This document shows, one piece after another, positions 54,861 through 62,804 of a stretch of DNA of 64,000 nucleotides. Under the pieces are notes generated by a model. The model had not been told where the DNA came from. It was given only the letters and a program-made list of their open reading frames with translations, and searched no databases. A program made the position numbers and the translations under genes. Each line of letters starts with the position of its first letter. Position 1 is the stretch's first letter. Origin of the DNA: Nannocystis exedens (GTDB lineage: Bacteria; Myxococcota_A; Polyangia; Nannocystales; Nannocystaceae); assembly GCF_002343915.1 (NCBI RefSeq), contig NZ_NETK01000001.1, positions 3,792,001 through 3,856,000 on the forward strand, read 5' to 3'.

Positions 54861-57539
54861 TCAGCCGAGCTGCGCGGCGAGGGCGCTGCCGGCGGCCTCG
54901 ATGGCCGCGGGCAGGCCGGCCGCGTTGGGGCCTCCGGCCTGGGCCAGGTCCGGCCGGCCCCCGCCGCGGCCGCCGACATGTGAGGCGAGGGCGGCGATGA
55001 GGTTGCCCGCGTGCACCTTGCCGGCGAGGTCCTTGGTGACGGCGACCAGCAGCGAGGCCTTGCCGTCCTTTTCGGCGCCGAGGACGATCACGCCGGAGCC
55101 GAGCCGATCGCGCAGGGTGTCGGCGGCCTCGCGCAGGGCCTTGGGGTCGGCGACGGCGACGACCTTGGCGAGCAGCTTGACGCCGGCGACGTCGGCGACG
55201 GTGTCGGAGCTCCCGCCCCCGCCGACGGCGAGCTTGCGCTGCAATTCGGCGATCTCGCGCTCGCGCTTCTGCGCGCTGGCCTGCAGGCGGCCGAGCTTCT
55301 CGAGCACGTCGCTGGGCCCGCTGGCGTGGAGCTCGCTGGCGGCCCGGTCGAGGATCTGCACGGTCTGCTGCAGGTGCTGCAGCGCGTTCATGCCGGTGAC
55401 GGCCTCGATCCGGCGCACGCCCTGGGCGATGCCGACCTCGCTGACGATGGCGAACAGGCCGATGTCGCCGGCGCGGTGGACGTGGGTGCCGCCGCACAGC
55501 TCGACGCTGTCGCTGCCGATCCGGACCACCCGCACCTGCTCGCCGTACTTGGCCTCGAACAGGCCGATCGCGCCGGCGCTCTTGGCGTCGCCGGGGCTCA
55601 TCTCGCGCGTGTCGGTGTCGGCGTTGGCGAGCGTCATCTCGTTGACGATGCGCTCGATCTGCTGCCGCTGCTCGGGCGTGATCGGGCGCGGGTGCGAGAA
55701 GTCGAAGCGCAGCCGGTCGGGCGCGACCAGCGAGCCCTTCTGCGCCACGTGGGTGCCGAGCACCGCGCGCAGGGCGTGGTGCAGCAGGTGGGTCGCGCTG
55801 TGGTTGCGCCGGATCGCGGCCCGGCGCGCGGCGTCGACCGTCAGGGTGACGAGGCGGCCGACCTCGAGCGTGCCGCGGGTGACCTTGCCGCGGTGGACGT
55901 GCAGGTCGCCGGTCGGCTTGAGGGTGTCGACGATCTCGACGCGCACGCCGTCGCCCTCGGCGATGCCGGTGTCGCCGACCTGGCCGCCGCTCTCGCCGTA
56001 GAACGGGGTCGCGTCGGTGATGAACTCGACCTCGTCACCCTCGTGCGCGGCGGTCTGCTCGACGCCGTTCACCGCCAGCGCGAGCACGCTGCCGCGGGTG
56101 CTGAGCTCGGTGTAGCCGGTGAAGGTCGCCTGCCCCGCGAACCGCTCCTTGAAGCGGAAGTAGAGGTTGTCGATCGCCTTGTCGCCGCCGCCGAGGTTGG
56201 CGGCCGCGGCGCCGGCCGCCTGGCGCGCCTGGACCTCCTGCTTGACGGCCTCCTCGTCGAGCGTAAGGCCCTTCTCGCGGCTCAAGATCCCGGTGAGGTC
56301 GATCGGCAGGCCGTAGGTGTCGTAGAGCTCGGCGGCGACGCCGAGCGGGAACGCGGTCTCGCCGGCGGGCAGCTCGGCGACGGCGCCCTCGAACAGCCGC
56401 AGGCCGCGCTTGAGCGTGCGGCGGAAGCTCTCCTCCTCGCCGCGCACGACCTCGTCGATCGTGGCTGCCCTCTCGACCAGGTGCGGATAGGCCTCGCCGA
56501 ACTCCTCGACGACCTTCTTGCACACCTCGTGGAAGAACAGGTTCTCGAGCCCGACCTTCTCGCCGAAGCGGATCGCCCGGCGCATGATCCGGCGCAGCAC
56601 GTAGGGCCGGGTGTCGCGATCGGGGAACACGCCGTCGGCGATCAGGAAGGCGGTCGCGCGCGCGTGGTCGGCGATCACGCGGAACGGCGCCTCGCCGGCC
56701 CCGAGGTCGTGCGCCGGCGCGCCCGCGAGCCGCTTGGCGAGGTCGACCAGCGGGGTCAAGAGCGAGGTGCGGTAGTTGCTGCCGACGCCCTCGAGCACCG
56801 AGGCCAGCCGCTCGAGGCCGGCGCCGGTGTCGATGCTCGGCTTCGGCAGCGGCACGAGCCGGCCGTCGTCGAACTTCTCGTACTGCATGAACACGAGGTT
56901 CCACAGCTCGGTGTAGCGGGTGTCCTCGTGGGCCGGGCCGCGGCCGGCGAGCCCGGCGTCCGGCGGGGCCTTGTCGCCGTGGAAGATGTGGATCTCCGAG
57001 CACGGCCCGCACGGACCGGTCGGCCCCATGGCCCAGAAGTTCTCCTTGGCCGGGAAGCGGTAGATCCTGTCCTTCGGGACATACGCGGTCCACAGCTCGT
57101 AGGCCTCGTCGTCGGCCGGGGCCGACTCGCCCTCGCCGCTGAAGACGCTGACGACCAGGCGATCGGCCGGGATGCCGAGATCCTCGGTCAAGAACTCCCA
57201 GCCCCAGCGGATCGCGTCCTGCTTGAAGTAGTCGCCGAACGAGAAGTTGCCGAGCATCTCGAACAGCGTGTGGTGCCGCTCGGTGAAGCCGACGTTGTCG
57301 AGGTCGTTGTGCTTGCCGCCGGCCCGCAGGCACCGCTGCACGGTGACCGCCCGCTTGTAGGGCCGCGGGTCGCGCCCGAGGAAGGTGTCCTTGAACTGCA
57401 CCATCCCGGCGTTGGTGAACAGCAGCGTCGGATCGTTGGCCGGCACCAGCGACGACGACGGCACGACGGCGTGGTCGCGGGCGGCGAAGTAATTGAGGAA
57501 TCGGCTGCGGATCTCGTGAGCGCGAATGGGCCGCTGCAT
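54861..57539 (-). CDS. alaS: Alanine-tRNA ligase
   Basis: An 892-aa enzyme (E. coli 876). The class II core starts with RSRFLNYFAARDHAVVPSSS and LVPANDPTLLFTNAGMVQFK. The editing domain has the zinc ligands HSATH and CGGTH, and the C-terminal domain a DHHA1-type GGRGGGRPDLAQAGG. ATG at 57537-57539 is favoured by alignment, although no good ribosome-binding site precedes it; GTG at 57572 would add 11 residues. Complete and ordinary. Confidence 0.96.
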   Translation of the reverse strand: MQRPIRAHEIRSRFLNYFAARDHAVVPSSSLVPANDPTLLFTNAGMVQFKDTFLGRDPRPYKRAVTVQRCLRAGGKHNDLDNVGFTERHHTLFEMLGNFSFGDYFKQDAIRWGWEFLTEDLGIPADRLVVSVFSGEGESAPADDEAYELWTAYVPKDRIYRFPAKENFWAMGPTGPCGPCSEIHIFHGDKAPPDAGLAGRGPAHEDTRYTELWNLVFMQYEKFDDGRLVPLPKPSIDTGAGLERLASVLEGVGSNYRTSLLTPLVDLAKRLAGAPAHDLGAGEAPFRVIADHARATAFLIADGVFPDRDTRPYVLRRIMRRAIRFGEKVGLENLFFHEVCKKVVEEFGEAYPHLVERAATIDEVVRGEEESFRRTLKRGLRLFEGAVAELPAGETAFPLGVAAELYDTYGLPIDLTGILSREKGLTLDEEAVKQEVQARQAAGAAAANLGGGDKAIDNLYFRFKERFAGQATFTGYTELSTRGSVLALAVNGVEQTAAHEGDEVEFITDATPFYGESGGQVGDTGIAEGDGVRVEIVDTLKPTGDLHVHRGKVTRGTLEVGRLVTLTVDAARRAAIRRNHSATHLLHHALRAVLGTHVAQKGSLVAPDRLRFDFSHPRPITPEQRQQIERIVNEMTLANADTDTREMSPGDAKSAGAIGLFEAKYGEQVRVVRIGSDSVELCGGTHVHRAGDIGLFAIVSEVGIAQGVRRIEAVTGMNALQHLQQTVQILDRAASELHASGPSDVLEKLGRLQASAQKREREIAELQRKLAVGGGGSSDTVADVAGVKLLAKVVAVADPKALREAADTLRDRLGSGVIVLGAEKDGKASLLVAVTKDLAGKVHAGNLIAALASHVGGRGGGRPDLAQAGGPNAAGLPAAIEAAGSALAAQLG
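57066..57083. repeat. Palindrome copy CCTGTCC-ttcg-GGACATA in alaS
   Basis: The inner arms TGTCC/GGACA are perfect around a TTCG centre. It encodes VPKDRIY in the catalytic domain of AlaRS. Confidence 0.8.
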
Positions 57540-57691
57540 GGGCGGGGGAGAATAATCGATCCGCGCGGCCACGAGCCCCCGCGCGCAGGACCCTCACCGC
57601 GTGCGATTTCGCGCGCGCATCGCGCACGTCGCAGGCACGCGATCGCGCCCCGATCCGGCCCGCCGGCTGGCTCGCCGGGAGCGGCGGGCGC

Positions 57692-58186
57692 ATGAGGCAT
57701 GTCCTTCCGCGGAATCTGGCCGGCATGGCGTCTCTCCTCGAGATCCAGCCGCCCGAGCCGCCCCGCCCGCGCCGGCCCGCCAAGCGCCGCGGGCCCAAGC
57801 GGCCCATCAGCGACGCCGAGGCGATCGACCGCGAGTTCGTGGCCATCCGGCGCGACCTCGCCGGCATCTACGAGAGCTACGCCGACCGCCTGCCATCGCG
57901 GTGGCTCGTGCGCGAAGTTGCGCGTGAATTTCGGCGCGCTAGCCTCCGGCGCGTGAATTCGGAAGAGCTCGCCGTCCCCGCAGAAACCGGACCTCGCCGC
58001 GCCCTCGATCGCGAGCTCTCGGGGCGCTCGTCGAGCTCCATCCTCGCGAGGATGCGCGGCTCGAGCCCGTTGCCCTCGCCCGAACAGCTCGCCGCCCATC
58101 CGTCCGAAGGCCGGGAGCTGATCGATCGCACGGCGCAGGCCACTCGCCGAACTCAGTCGAACTGCAGCAGCTTGATCTTCAGGTAG
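57692..58186 (+). pseudogene. Possible gene remnant or short hypothetical protein
   Basis: An open frame of 164 codons in which codons 12-75 (from MASLLEIQPPEPPRPRRPAK through SRWLVREVAREF) show the strong third-position G/C bias of real genes. The bias vanishes after about 57915, and the frame runs 34 bp into the opposing methyltransferase gene. This fits a gene that lost its 3' part, or a short protein ending early through an undetected change. No family recognised. Confidence 0.35.
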
Positions 58187-59487
58187 CGGCCCTCGATGAA
58201 GGCCGGGGGGACCGGGAAGTCGGGCGGGAGGCCGCACTCGCCGACCAGGCGGGCGGCGCGGCCGGCGGCGTGGACGCCCTCGCCGACGGCCAGCAGGAAC
58301 TCCTCCTCGCCGAGGCGCACGGCGTTGCTGATCGCCAGCACGTGGCCGCCGGGGCTGACGACCCCGCTGACGGCCCGCATCAGCTCGCCGTAGTCCTTGA
58401 GCGCGCTGAAGGTGCTGCCCTTGACGTTGCTGAACGGGGGCGGGTCGACGATCACGAGGTCCCACACCCGGCCGCGCTGGCGGAACTTCTCGAGCAGGGC
58501 GAACGCGTCGCCGGTGATCGCCTCGATCGCCTCGGGGTCCATCTTGGAGGCGCTGAGGTTCTGCCGGCAGCGCGCGTGGCTGCGGGCCGCGGCGTCGACG
58601 TGGGTGACCGAGCGCGCGCCGCCGCGGAGGGCCCGCAGGCCGAACGCGCCGGTGAAGCTGAACAGGTTGCACACGCTGCGATCGCGCGACCACGCCTCGA
58701 ACAGGCGCCGGCCCTCGCGGAGGTCGAGGAACAGGCCGGGCGAGACCGGGGCTGTCACATCGACCAGGAACTTGAGGCCATCCTCGTCGACCTCGAGCTC
58801 CGGCGGCGCGGCCTTGCCGGCCAGGTGGAACGCGGGCGGCCGGCGCTCGTCGGGGGTGACGCCGCGGACGCGGTCCTGCATGTAGATGCCGGCGGGCTTG
58901 AATTCCTGCTCGAGGATCGGCACCAGCGCGTCGAGGTAGGACTCGGCGATCTTCGCGTACTTGTAGACGAGCAAGTAGTTGCCGAGGCGGTCGACGGCGA
59001 GGCCGGGGAAGCCGTCGGCCTCGTTGTGGATGAGGCGGCACGCCTCGGGCGGCACGGTCGCGCCGCGACGGCGCACGGAGGCCCGCACGCGCGCGAGCAT
59101 CTCGGCCTCGTTCCACTCGAACTCGGGCGCGAGGCTCAGCATGCGGATCGCGATCGCGCCCTCGGGCTCGTGGAGGCCGTGGCCGATCAGGTAGCCGTCG
59201 AGGTCCATGACCGGGATGACGGCGCCCTCGGGCAGCGCGAGCGGCCGCAGCACGGCGTTGCGGAACACCCACGGGTGACCGGCGCGCAGCAAGCGGGCCA
59301 CCTCGTGCGGCACCTTGACGTGCGGGCCGCGGACCGCGGGCCGCGGATGACCGCCCTGGGTCCGCCGCCGCGGCGCCGCCTCGCCCCCGGCAGCGCCGCC
59401 ACCGCCGCCGCGTCGCTGCGGCCGCGAGGGTTCGGCGGGGCGAGTGGCGGGACGAGTGCGCTGCGGTCGGCCGTCGGTGGGTGGCAT
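58153..59487 (-). CDS. Class I rRNA methyltransferase (RlmI/RlmK-like)
   Basis: A 444-aa protein. A low-complexity Arg/Gly/Pro N-terminal extension of about 50 residues precedes a PUA-like domain (LLRAGHPWVFRNAV, about 65-80). The linker and SAM-binding Rossmann domain follow: FLDLREGRRLFEAWS, SVCNLFSFTGAFGLRAL, and the NPPY-equivalent VDPPPFS. The arrangement matches 23S rRNA (cytosine C5 or guanine N7) methyltransferases of the RlmI/RlmK family; the exact target is not deducible. The start ATG is at 59485-59487; an alternative start after the extension is possible. Confidence 0.88.
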   Translation of the reverse strand: MPPTDGRPQRTRPATRPAEPSRPQRRGGGGGAAGGEAAPRRRTQGGHPRPAVRGPHVKVPHEVARLLRAGHPWVFRNAVLRPLALPEGAVIPVMDLDGYLIGHGLHEPEGAIAIRMLSLAPEFEWNEAEMLARVRASVRRRGATVPPEACRLIHNEADGFPGLAVDRLGNYLLVYKYAKIAESYLDALVPILEQEFKPAGIYMQDRVRGVTPDERRPPAFHLAGKAAPPELEVDEDGLKFLVDVTAPVSPGLFLDLREGRRLFEAWSRDRSVCNLFSFTGAFGLRALRGGARSVTHVDAAARSHARCRQNLSASKMDPEAIEAITGDAFALLEKFRQRGRVWDLVIVDPPPFSNVKGSTFSALKDYGELMRAVSGVVSPGGHVLAISNAVRLGEEEFLLAVGEGVHAAGRAARLVGECGLPPDFPVPPAFIEGRYLKIKLLQFD

Positions 59488-59715
59488 GGCGGCCGCGGAG
59501 AATAGGCGATAGCGCCGCGACGTGGCGAAAAAATCAGGTCGCCTGGCCATGGAGCCGGCGGCGCCGCTGCGGGCGGACAGCAGTCCATGGGCCCGAGGCC
59601 GTGGCGCAAAGGACAGGCGCGAGGGGCCGCGAAAGTTTCCTCGCTTGGCGGGCCGGGCGGCGGGCTGTAGGCTTTTGCGCCCTGGGCCGCGCCCGCCGGC
59701 GCCGGCCAGGCCCGC
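59488..59715. other. Divergent spacer between methyltransferase and PilB-like genes
   Basis: A 228-bp gap that should contain promoters in both directions. I see GGACAG and AAAGGACAGG half-sites of the dispersed palindrome (near 59576 and 59608) but no full copy and no gene. Confidence 0.4.
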
Positions 59716-61404
59716 ATGGCAGACCGACTCGGCGAACTCCTGGTCCATCGCGACCTGATCTCGCTGCCGCAGCTCCAGCGGGCGCAGTCGGAGCAGCGCG
59801 CGTTCGGCAAGCGGCTGACCACGATCCTGCTGCGGCTCGGCTTCATCAGCGAGCGCCAGCTGGCCGGCTTCCTCGCCGAGCACTTCAAGGTCCCCTACTT
59901 CGACTTCGCCACCCACGAGATCGATCCGGCGGTCATCCGCACGGTCGACAAGTCGCTCGCGGTGCGCCACCTCGCGGTCCCGGTCCAGCGCGCCGGGTCG
60001 AAGCTCATCGTCGCGATGGCCGACCCCAACAACATGCTGGCGATCGACGACCTCAAGTTCCACACCAGCCTGAACATCGACGCGGTGGTCAGCCTCGAGC
60101 CGGCGATCGAGGCGGCGATCGCCCGCTACTACGACAAGGTCGACCTGGCCGCCCCGTACGGCGAGGTCCTCGGCGGGCTCGGGCTCGAGCCCGCCGTGAG
60201 CCTGCCGGAGCGCGAGCGGCCGCCGCCGCAGCTGTCGGAGCCGGAGCAGACGATGGCCGGGCGGCTGTGCGAGGCGATCCTGCGCAACGCGCTGGCGAAG
60301 GGCGCGTCGGACATCCACATCGAGCCGTACGAGAAGGGCATGCGGGTCCGCTACCGCATCGACGGCGCGCTCTACCACGAGATGGACCCGCCGCTCGGCT
60401 ACGGGGCGTCGCTGATCGGCAAGTTCAAGCAGCAGGCCGGGCTCGACGTCGGCGACCGCCGCCAGCCGCTCGAGGGGCGCCTGCGCTTCAAGGCCGGCAA
60501 GGAGCGCGAGGTCGCGTTCCACGTCGTCACCCTGCCGACGGTGTTCGGCGAGGCGCTGCGCCTGCGCCTGCTCGACCGCGCGGCGCTGCCGGCCGACCTC
60601 GCGCGGCTCGGCATCGACGGCGAACCACTGCGACAGGTGCGGGCGGCCCTGCACCGCGCGCACGGCCTCGTGCTGGTCGCCGGCCTCGCGGGCGCCGGCC
60701 GCTCGACCACGCTGTGCACCGCGCTCGGCGAGCTCACCGCCGACAGCGTGCGGATCGCCACCGTCGAGGACCCGGTCGAGTACCACTTGCAGGGCGTCTC
60801 GCAGGTCCAGGTCCACCCCGAACTCGGCCCCGCGGCCGCCGTGCGCGCGGTGCTGCGGCAGGACCCCGACATCGTCATGGTCAGCGAGCTGCGCGACTTC
60901 GAGACCGCCGAGCTGTGCGCCAAGGCTGCCGCCGGCGGTCGGCGCGTGCTCGCGGCCCTGTCGGCCGGCGACGCCGCGGCGGCGCTGATCCAGCTCGTCT
61001 ACCTCGGCGTCGAGCCGCACGTGATCGCCTCGGCGGCTTCGCTGGTGATCGCCCAGCGGCTGGTGCGACGGCTGTGTCCCGAGTGCGCCGAGCCCGACCC
61101 GAGCTGCAGCGTGCAGCGACTGGTCGACGCCGGGGTCCCGCCGGCGCTCGCGCGCGACGGCTCGCCCCGGCGCGCCCGCGGCTGCAAGGCCTGCCACGGG
61201 GGCTTCCGCGGGCGCACGGCGATCTTCGAGGTCATGCCGATCGGCGAGTCGCTGCGCGAGCGGATCATGGACGGCGCCGGCGCCCTCGAGCTGCGGGCCG
61301 AGGCGGTGCGGCTCGGCATGCGCCCGCTGCGGCAGGCCGGGCTCTTGCGCGTGGTCGACGGCACGACGTCGCTCGACGAGATCCTGCGCGCGACCACCGA
61401 CTGA
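59716..61404 (+). CDS. PilB/GspE-like secretion ATPase with degenerate catalytic motifs
   Basis: A 562-aa protein with the N-terminal MshEN-type domain (LGELLVHRDLISLPQLQRAQ), the second N-domain (ASDIHIEPYEKGMRVRYRID) and the ATPase core. The P-loop reads GLAGAGRSTT, so the invariant Lys is Arg329. The His box LSTLHTNDA is LAALSAGDA (His to Ser416). Walker B DPDIVMVSELRD is kept with Glu391. A four-Cys zinc site (CPEC...CKAC) is present. The protein therefore probably binds ATP weakly or not at all, while keeping the fold. It is followed by a PilC-like gene 14 bp downstream. Confidence 0.85.
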   Translation: MADRLGELLVHRDLISLPQLQRAQSEQRAFGKRLTTILLRLGFISERQLAGFLAEHFKVPYFDFATHEIDPAVIRTVDKSLAVRHLAVPVQRAGSKLIVAMADPNNMLAIDDLKFHTSLNIDAVVSLEPAIEAAIARYYDKVDLAAPYGEVLGGLGLEPAVSLPERERPPPQLSEPEQTMAGRLCEAILRNALAKGASDIHIEPYEKGMRVRYRIDGALYHEMDPPLGYGASLIGKFKQQAGLDVGDRRQPLEGRLRFKAGKEREVAFHVVTLPTVFGEALRLRLLDRAALPADLARLGIDGEPLRQVRAALHRAHGLVLVAGLAGAGRSTTLCTALGELTADSVRIATVEDPVEYHLQGVSQVQVHPELGPAAAVRAVLRQDPDIVMVSELRDFETAELCAKAAAGGRRVLAALSAGDAAAALIQLVYLGVEPHVIASAASLVIAQRLVRRLCPECAEPDPSCSVQRLVDAGVPPALARDGSPRRARGCKACHGGFRGRTAIFEVMPIGESLRERIMDGAGALELRAEAVRLGMRPLRQAGLLRVVDGTTSLDEILRATTD

Positions 61405-61417
61405 CCCGAGGGACAGG
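61400..61417. repeat. Palindrome copy ACTGACC-cgag-GGACAGG at the pilB-like/pilC-like junction
   Basis: Two mismatches. It contains the stop codon of the ATPase gene and its right arm GAGGGACAGG doubles as the ribosome-binding site of the next gene. Confidence 0.6.
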
Positions 61418-61418
61418 T

Positions 61419-62579
61419 ATGCCGCTGTTCGTGTGGGAGGCTCGCACCAGCGCCGGAGAGATCCGCGGCGGCGAGCTGGCCGGCGTCGACGAGGTCCAGG
61501 TGATCGAGGCGCTGCGCCGCCGCGGCCTGCGAGTCACCCGCGTCGACCGCAGCGCCCGCCGCGGCGCGCCCCGCCTGGCCGAAGCCCCGGCGGAGGCCCT
61601 GCTGCCGGCCCTGCGGCAATTCCTGACCTTGAGGACAGCCGGGGTCGGGGCCGCGGAGGCGCTCGAGCTCGGGGCCCGCAGCAGCCGCGGCGCGGTCGCC
61701 CGGGCGCTGCACGCGGCCCAGCTCGCGGTCGAGTCGGGCGCGGGCGTCGGCGAGGCGTTCGCCCAGCACGCGGCCACCTTCGGCGCGCTCGCGGCCCGGT
61801 CGCTGGGCGAGGCCGACGCGCGCGGCCTGTTCGACGCCACGCTGGCCGCGCTGATCGAGCTGCTGGCCAAGGCCGACGCGGCGCGGCTCGCCGTGCGCGC
61901 GGCGGCGGTCCGCACGGTCGCCGCCGTCGCGGTGCTGCTCGGCGGGGCCGCGGCGCTGTCGTTGGTGCTGGTCCCGGCCGTCGGCGGCCTCTACCGCCGC
62001 CTCGACCTGCTGCCGACCGGCGCGGCGGCGGACGTCCTGGCGGTCGCGCCGTGGCTGTCTCTCGGGACAGGTCTCTTCGCGGCCGCCGTCGTCGTCGCCG
62101 CGGCGCTGCTCGCCGCGTTCCCGTCGCTGCGAGCCGGCGCGCTCGGCCTCACCGCCGGGCTGGCCGAGGCGCTGCGGCGCCTGGCGCTGGCCCGCTTCGC
62201 CCGCGCGCTCGCGCTGCTGGCGACGGCCGAGGCGCCGCGGCAGGTCGCGCTGGAGCTGGCGGGGTGGGAGGCCGGCGACCGCGAGCTGGCGGAGGCGGCC
62301 CAGCGGGCCCGGGCGGGCGTGGCTCAGGGCGGCGAGCTCGGGGCGGCGCTGGCCGAGGCCGGGCTGCCGGCCGGGTTCGCGCGCGCGGTCCTGGCGGCCG
62401 ACCGCGGCGGCGAGCTGGCCGCGACGCTGCGCCGGCTCGCGGAGGCGGAGGAGGACGCGGCCCTGCAGTGGCTGTCTCGAAGGACAGGTCAGGTCGCCCT
62501 GGTCTGCTACGCCGCGTCTGCCACCCTGGCCGTGACCGCCGCGCTGGCGCTGGCCGCCCCGCTGCTGCGCCAGGGCTGA
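61419..62579 (+). CDS. PilC/GspF-like inner-membrane platform protein
   Basis: A 386-aa protein resembling PilC/GspF: the N-terminus MPLFVWEARTSAGEIRGGEL and DEVQVIEALRRRGLRVTRV are standard. Two four-helix cytoplasmic domains follow (LLPALRQFLTLRTAGVGAAE; ARFARALALLATAEAPRQVA), each followed by membrane helices. Composition is extremely Ala- and Leu-rich and the family motifs are eroded (for example no clear GVPLxxAL in the second half). ATG at 61419. Paired with a degenerate ATPase, it suggests a specialised or decaying type IV pilus-like machine. Confidence 0.8.
   Translation: MPLFVWEARTSAGEIRGGELAGVDEVQVIEALRRRGLRVTRVDRSARRGAPRLAEAPAEALLPALRQFLTLRTAGVGAAEALELGARSSRGAVARALHAAQLAVESGAGVGEAFAQHAATFGALAARSLGEADARGLFDATLAALIELLAKADAARLAVRAAAVRTVAAVAVLLGGAAALSLVLVPAVGGLYRRLDLLPTGAAADVLAVAPWLSLGTGLFAAAVVVAAALLAAFPSLRAGALGLTAGLAEALRRLALARFARALALLATAEAPRQVALELAGWEAGDRELAEAAQRARAGVAQGGELGAALAEAGLPAGFARAVLAADRGGELAATLRRLAEAEEDAALQWLSRRTGQVALVCYAASATLAVTAALALAAPLLRQG
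61622..61639. repeat. Palindrome copy CCTGACC-ttga-GGACAGC
   Basis: One inner mismatch, in the pilC-like gene, encoding LTLRTA. Confidence 0.65.
62054..62071. repeat. Palindrome copy GCTGTCt-ctcg-GGACAGG
   Basis: One inner mismatch, in the pilC-like gene, encoding LSLGTG. Confidence 0.7.
62471..62488. repeat. Palindrome copy GCTGTCt-cgaa-GGACAGG
   Basis: Same left-arm variant as the copy at 62054, in the pilC-like gene, encoding LSRRTG. Confidence 0.7.
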
Positions 62580-62750
62580 CGCGCGCGCGAGGACCCGCTC
62601 CGCCGCGTGTCCGTGGCCGCTCGCCCATCGTCGACACGGCGAGGGCGTCCCGCTGTCCGGTCCTCACGCCGCGCCCACCGCCGCGCCCGCGCCGGGCGGC
62701 GGCGACGAGGCCGGTGGAACGCTCGTCGGACGCTTTACGCGACGAAGGGA

Positions 62751-62796
62751 CATGCCCCGACGGACATGTCCCTTTTGTCCTGTCCCTCGGGACCTG
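62751..62796. repeat. Two palindromes between convergent pilC-like and OMP genes
   Basis: CATGCCC-cgac-GGACATG (62751-62768) and CCTGTCC-ctcg-GGACCTG (62779-62796), separated by TCCCTTTTGT. Placed between convergent stops they could act as a bidirectional transcript end. The rest of 62580-62804 holds nothing recognisable. Confidence 0.75.
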
Positions 62797-62804
62797 ACCC
62801 TTAT

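Noticed and set aside
58153..61197. 1014-codon minus-strand open frame extending the methyltransferase upstream
   Set aside because: The added 570 residues are the shadow of the PilB-like gene; the methyltransferase start at 59487 is adequate.
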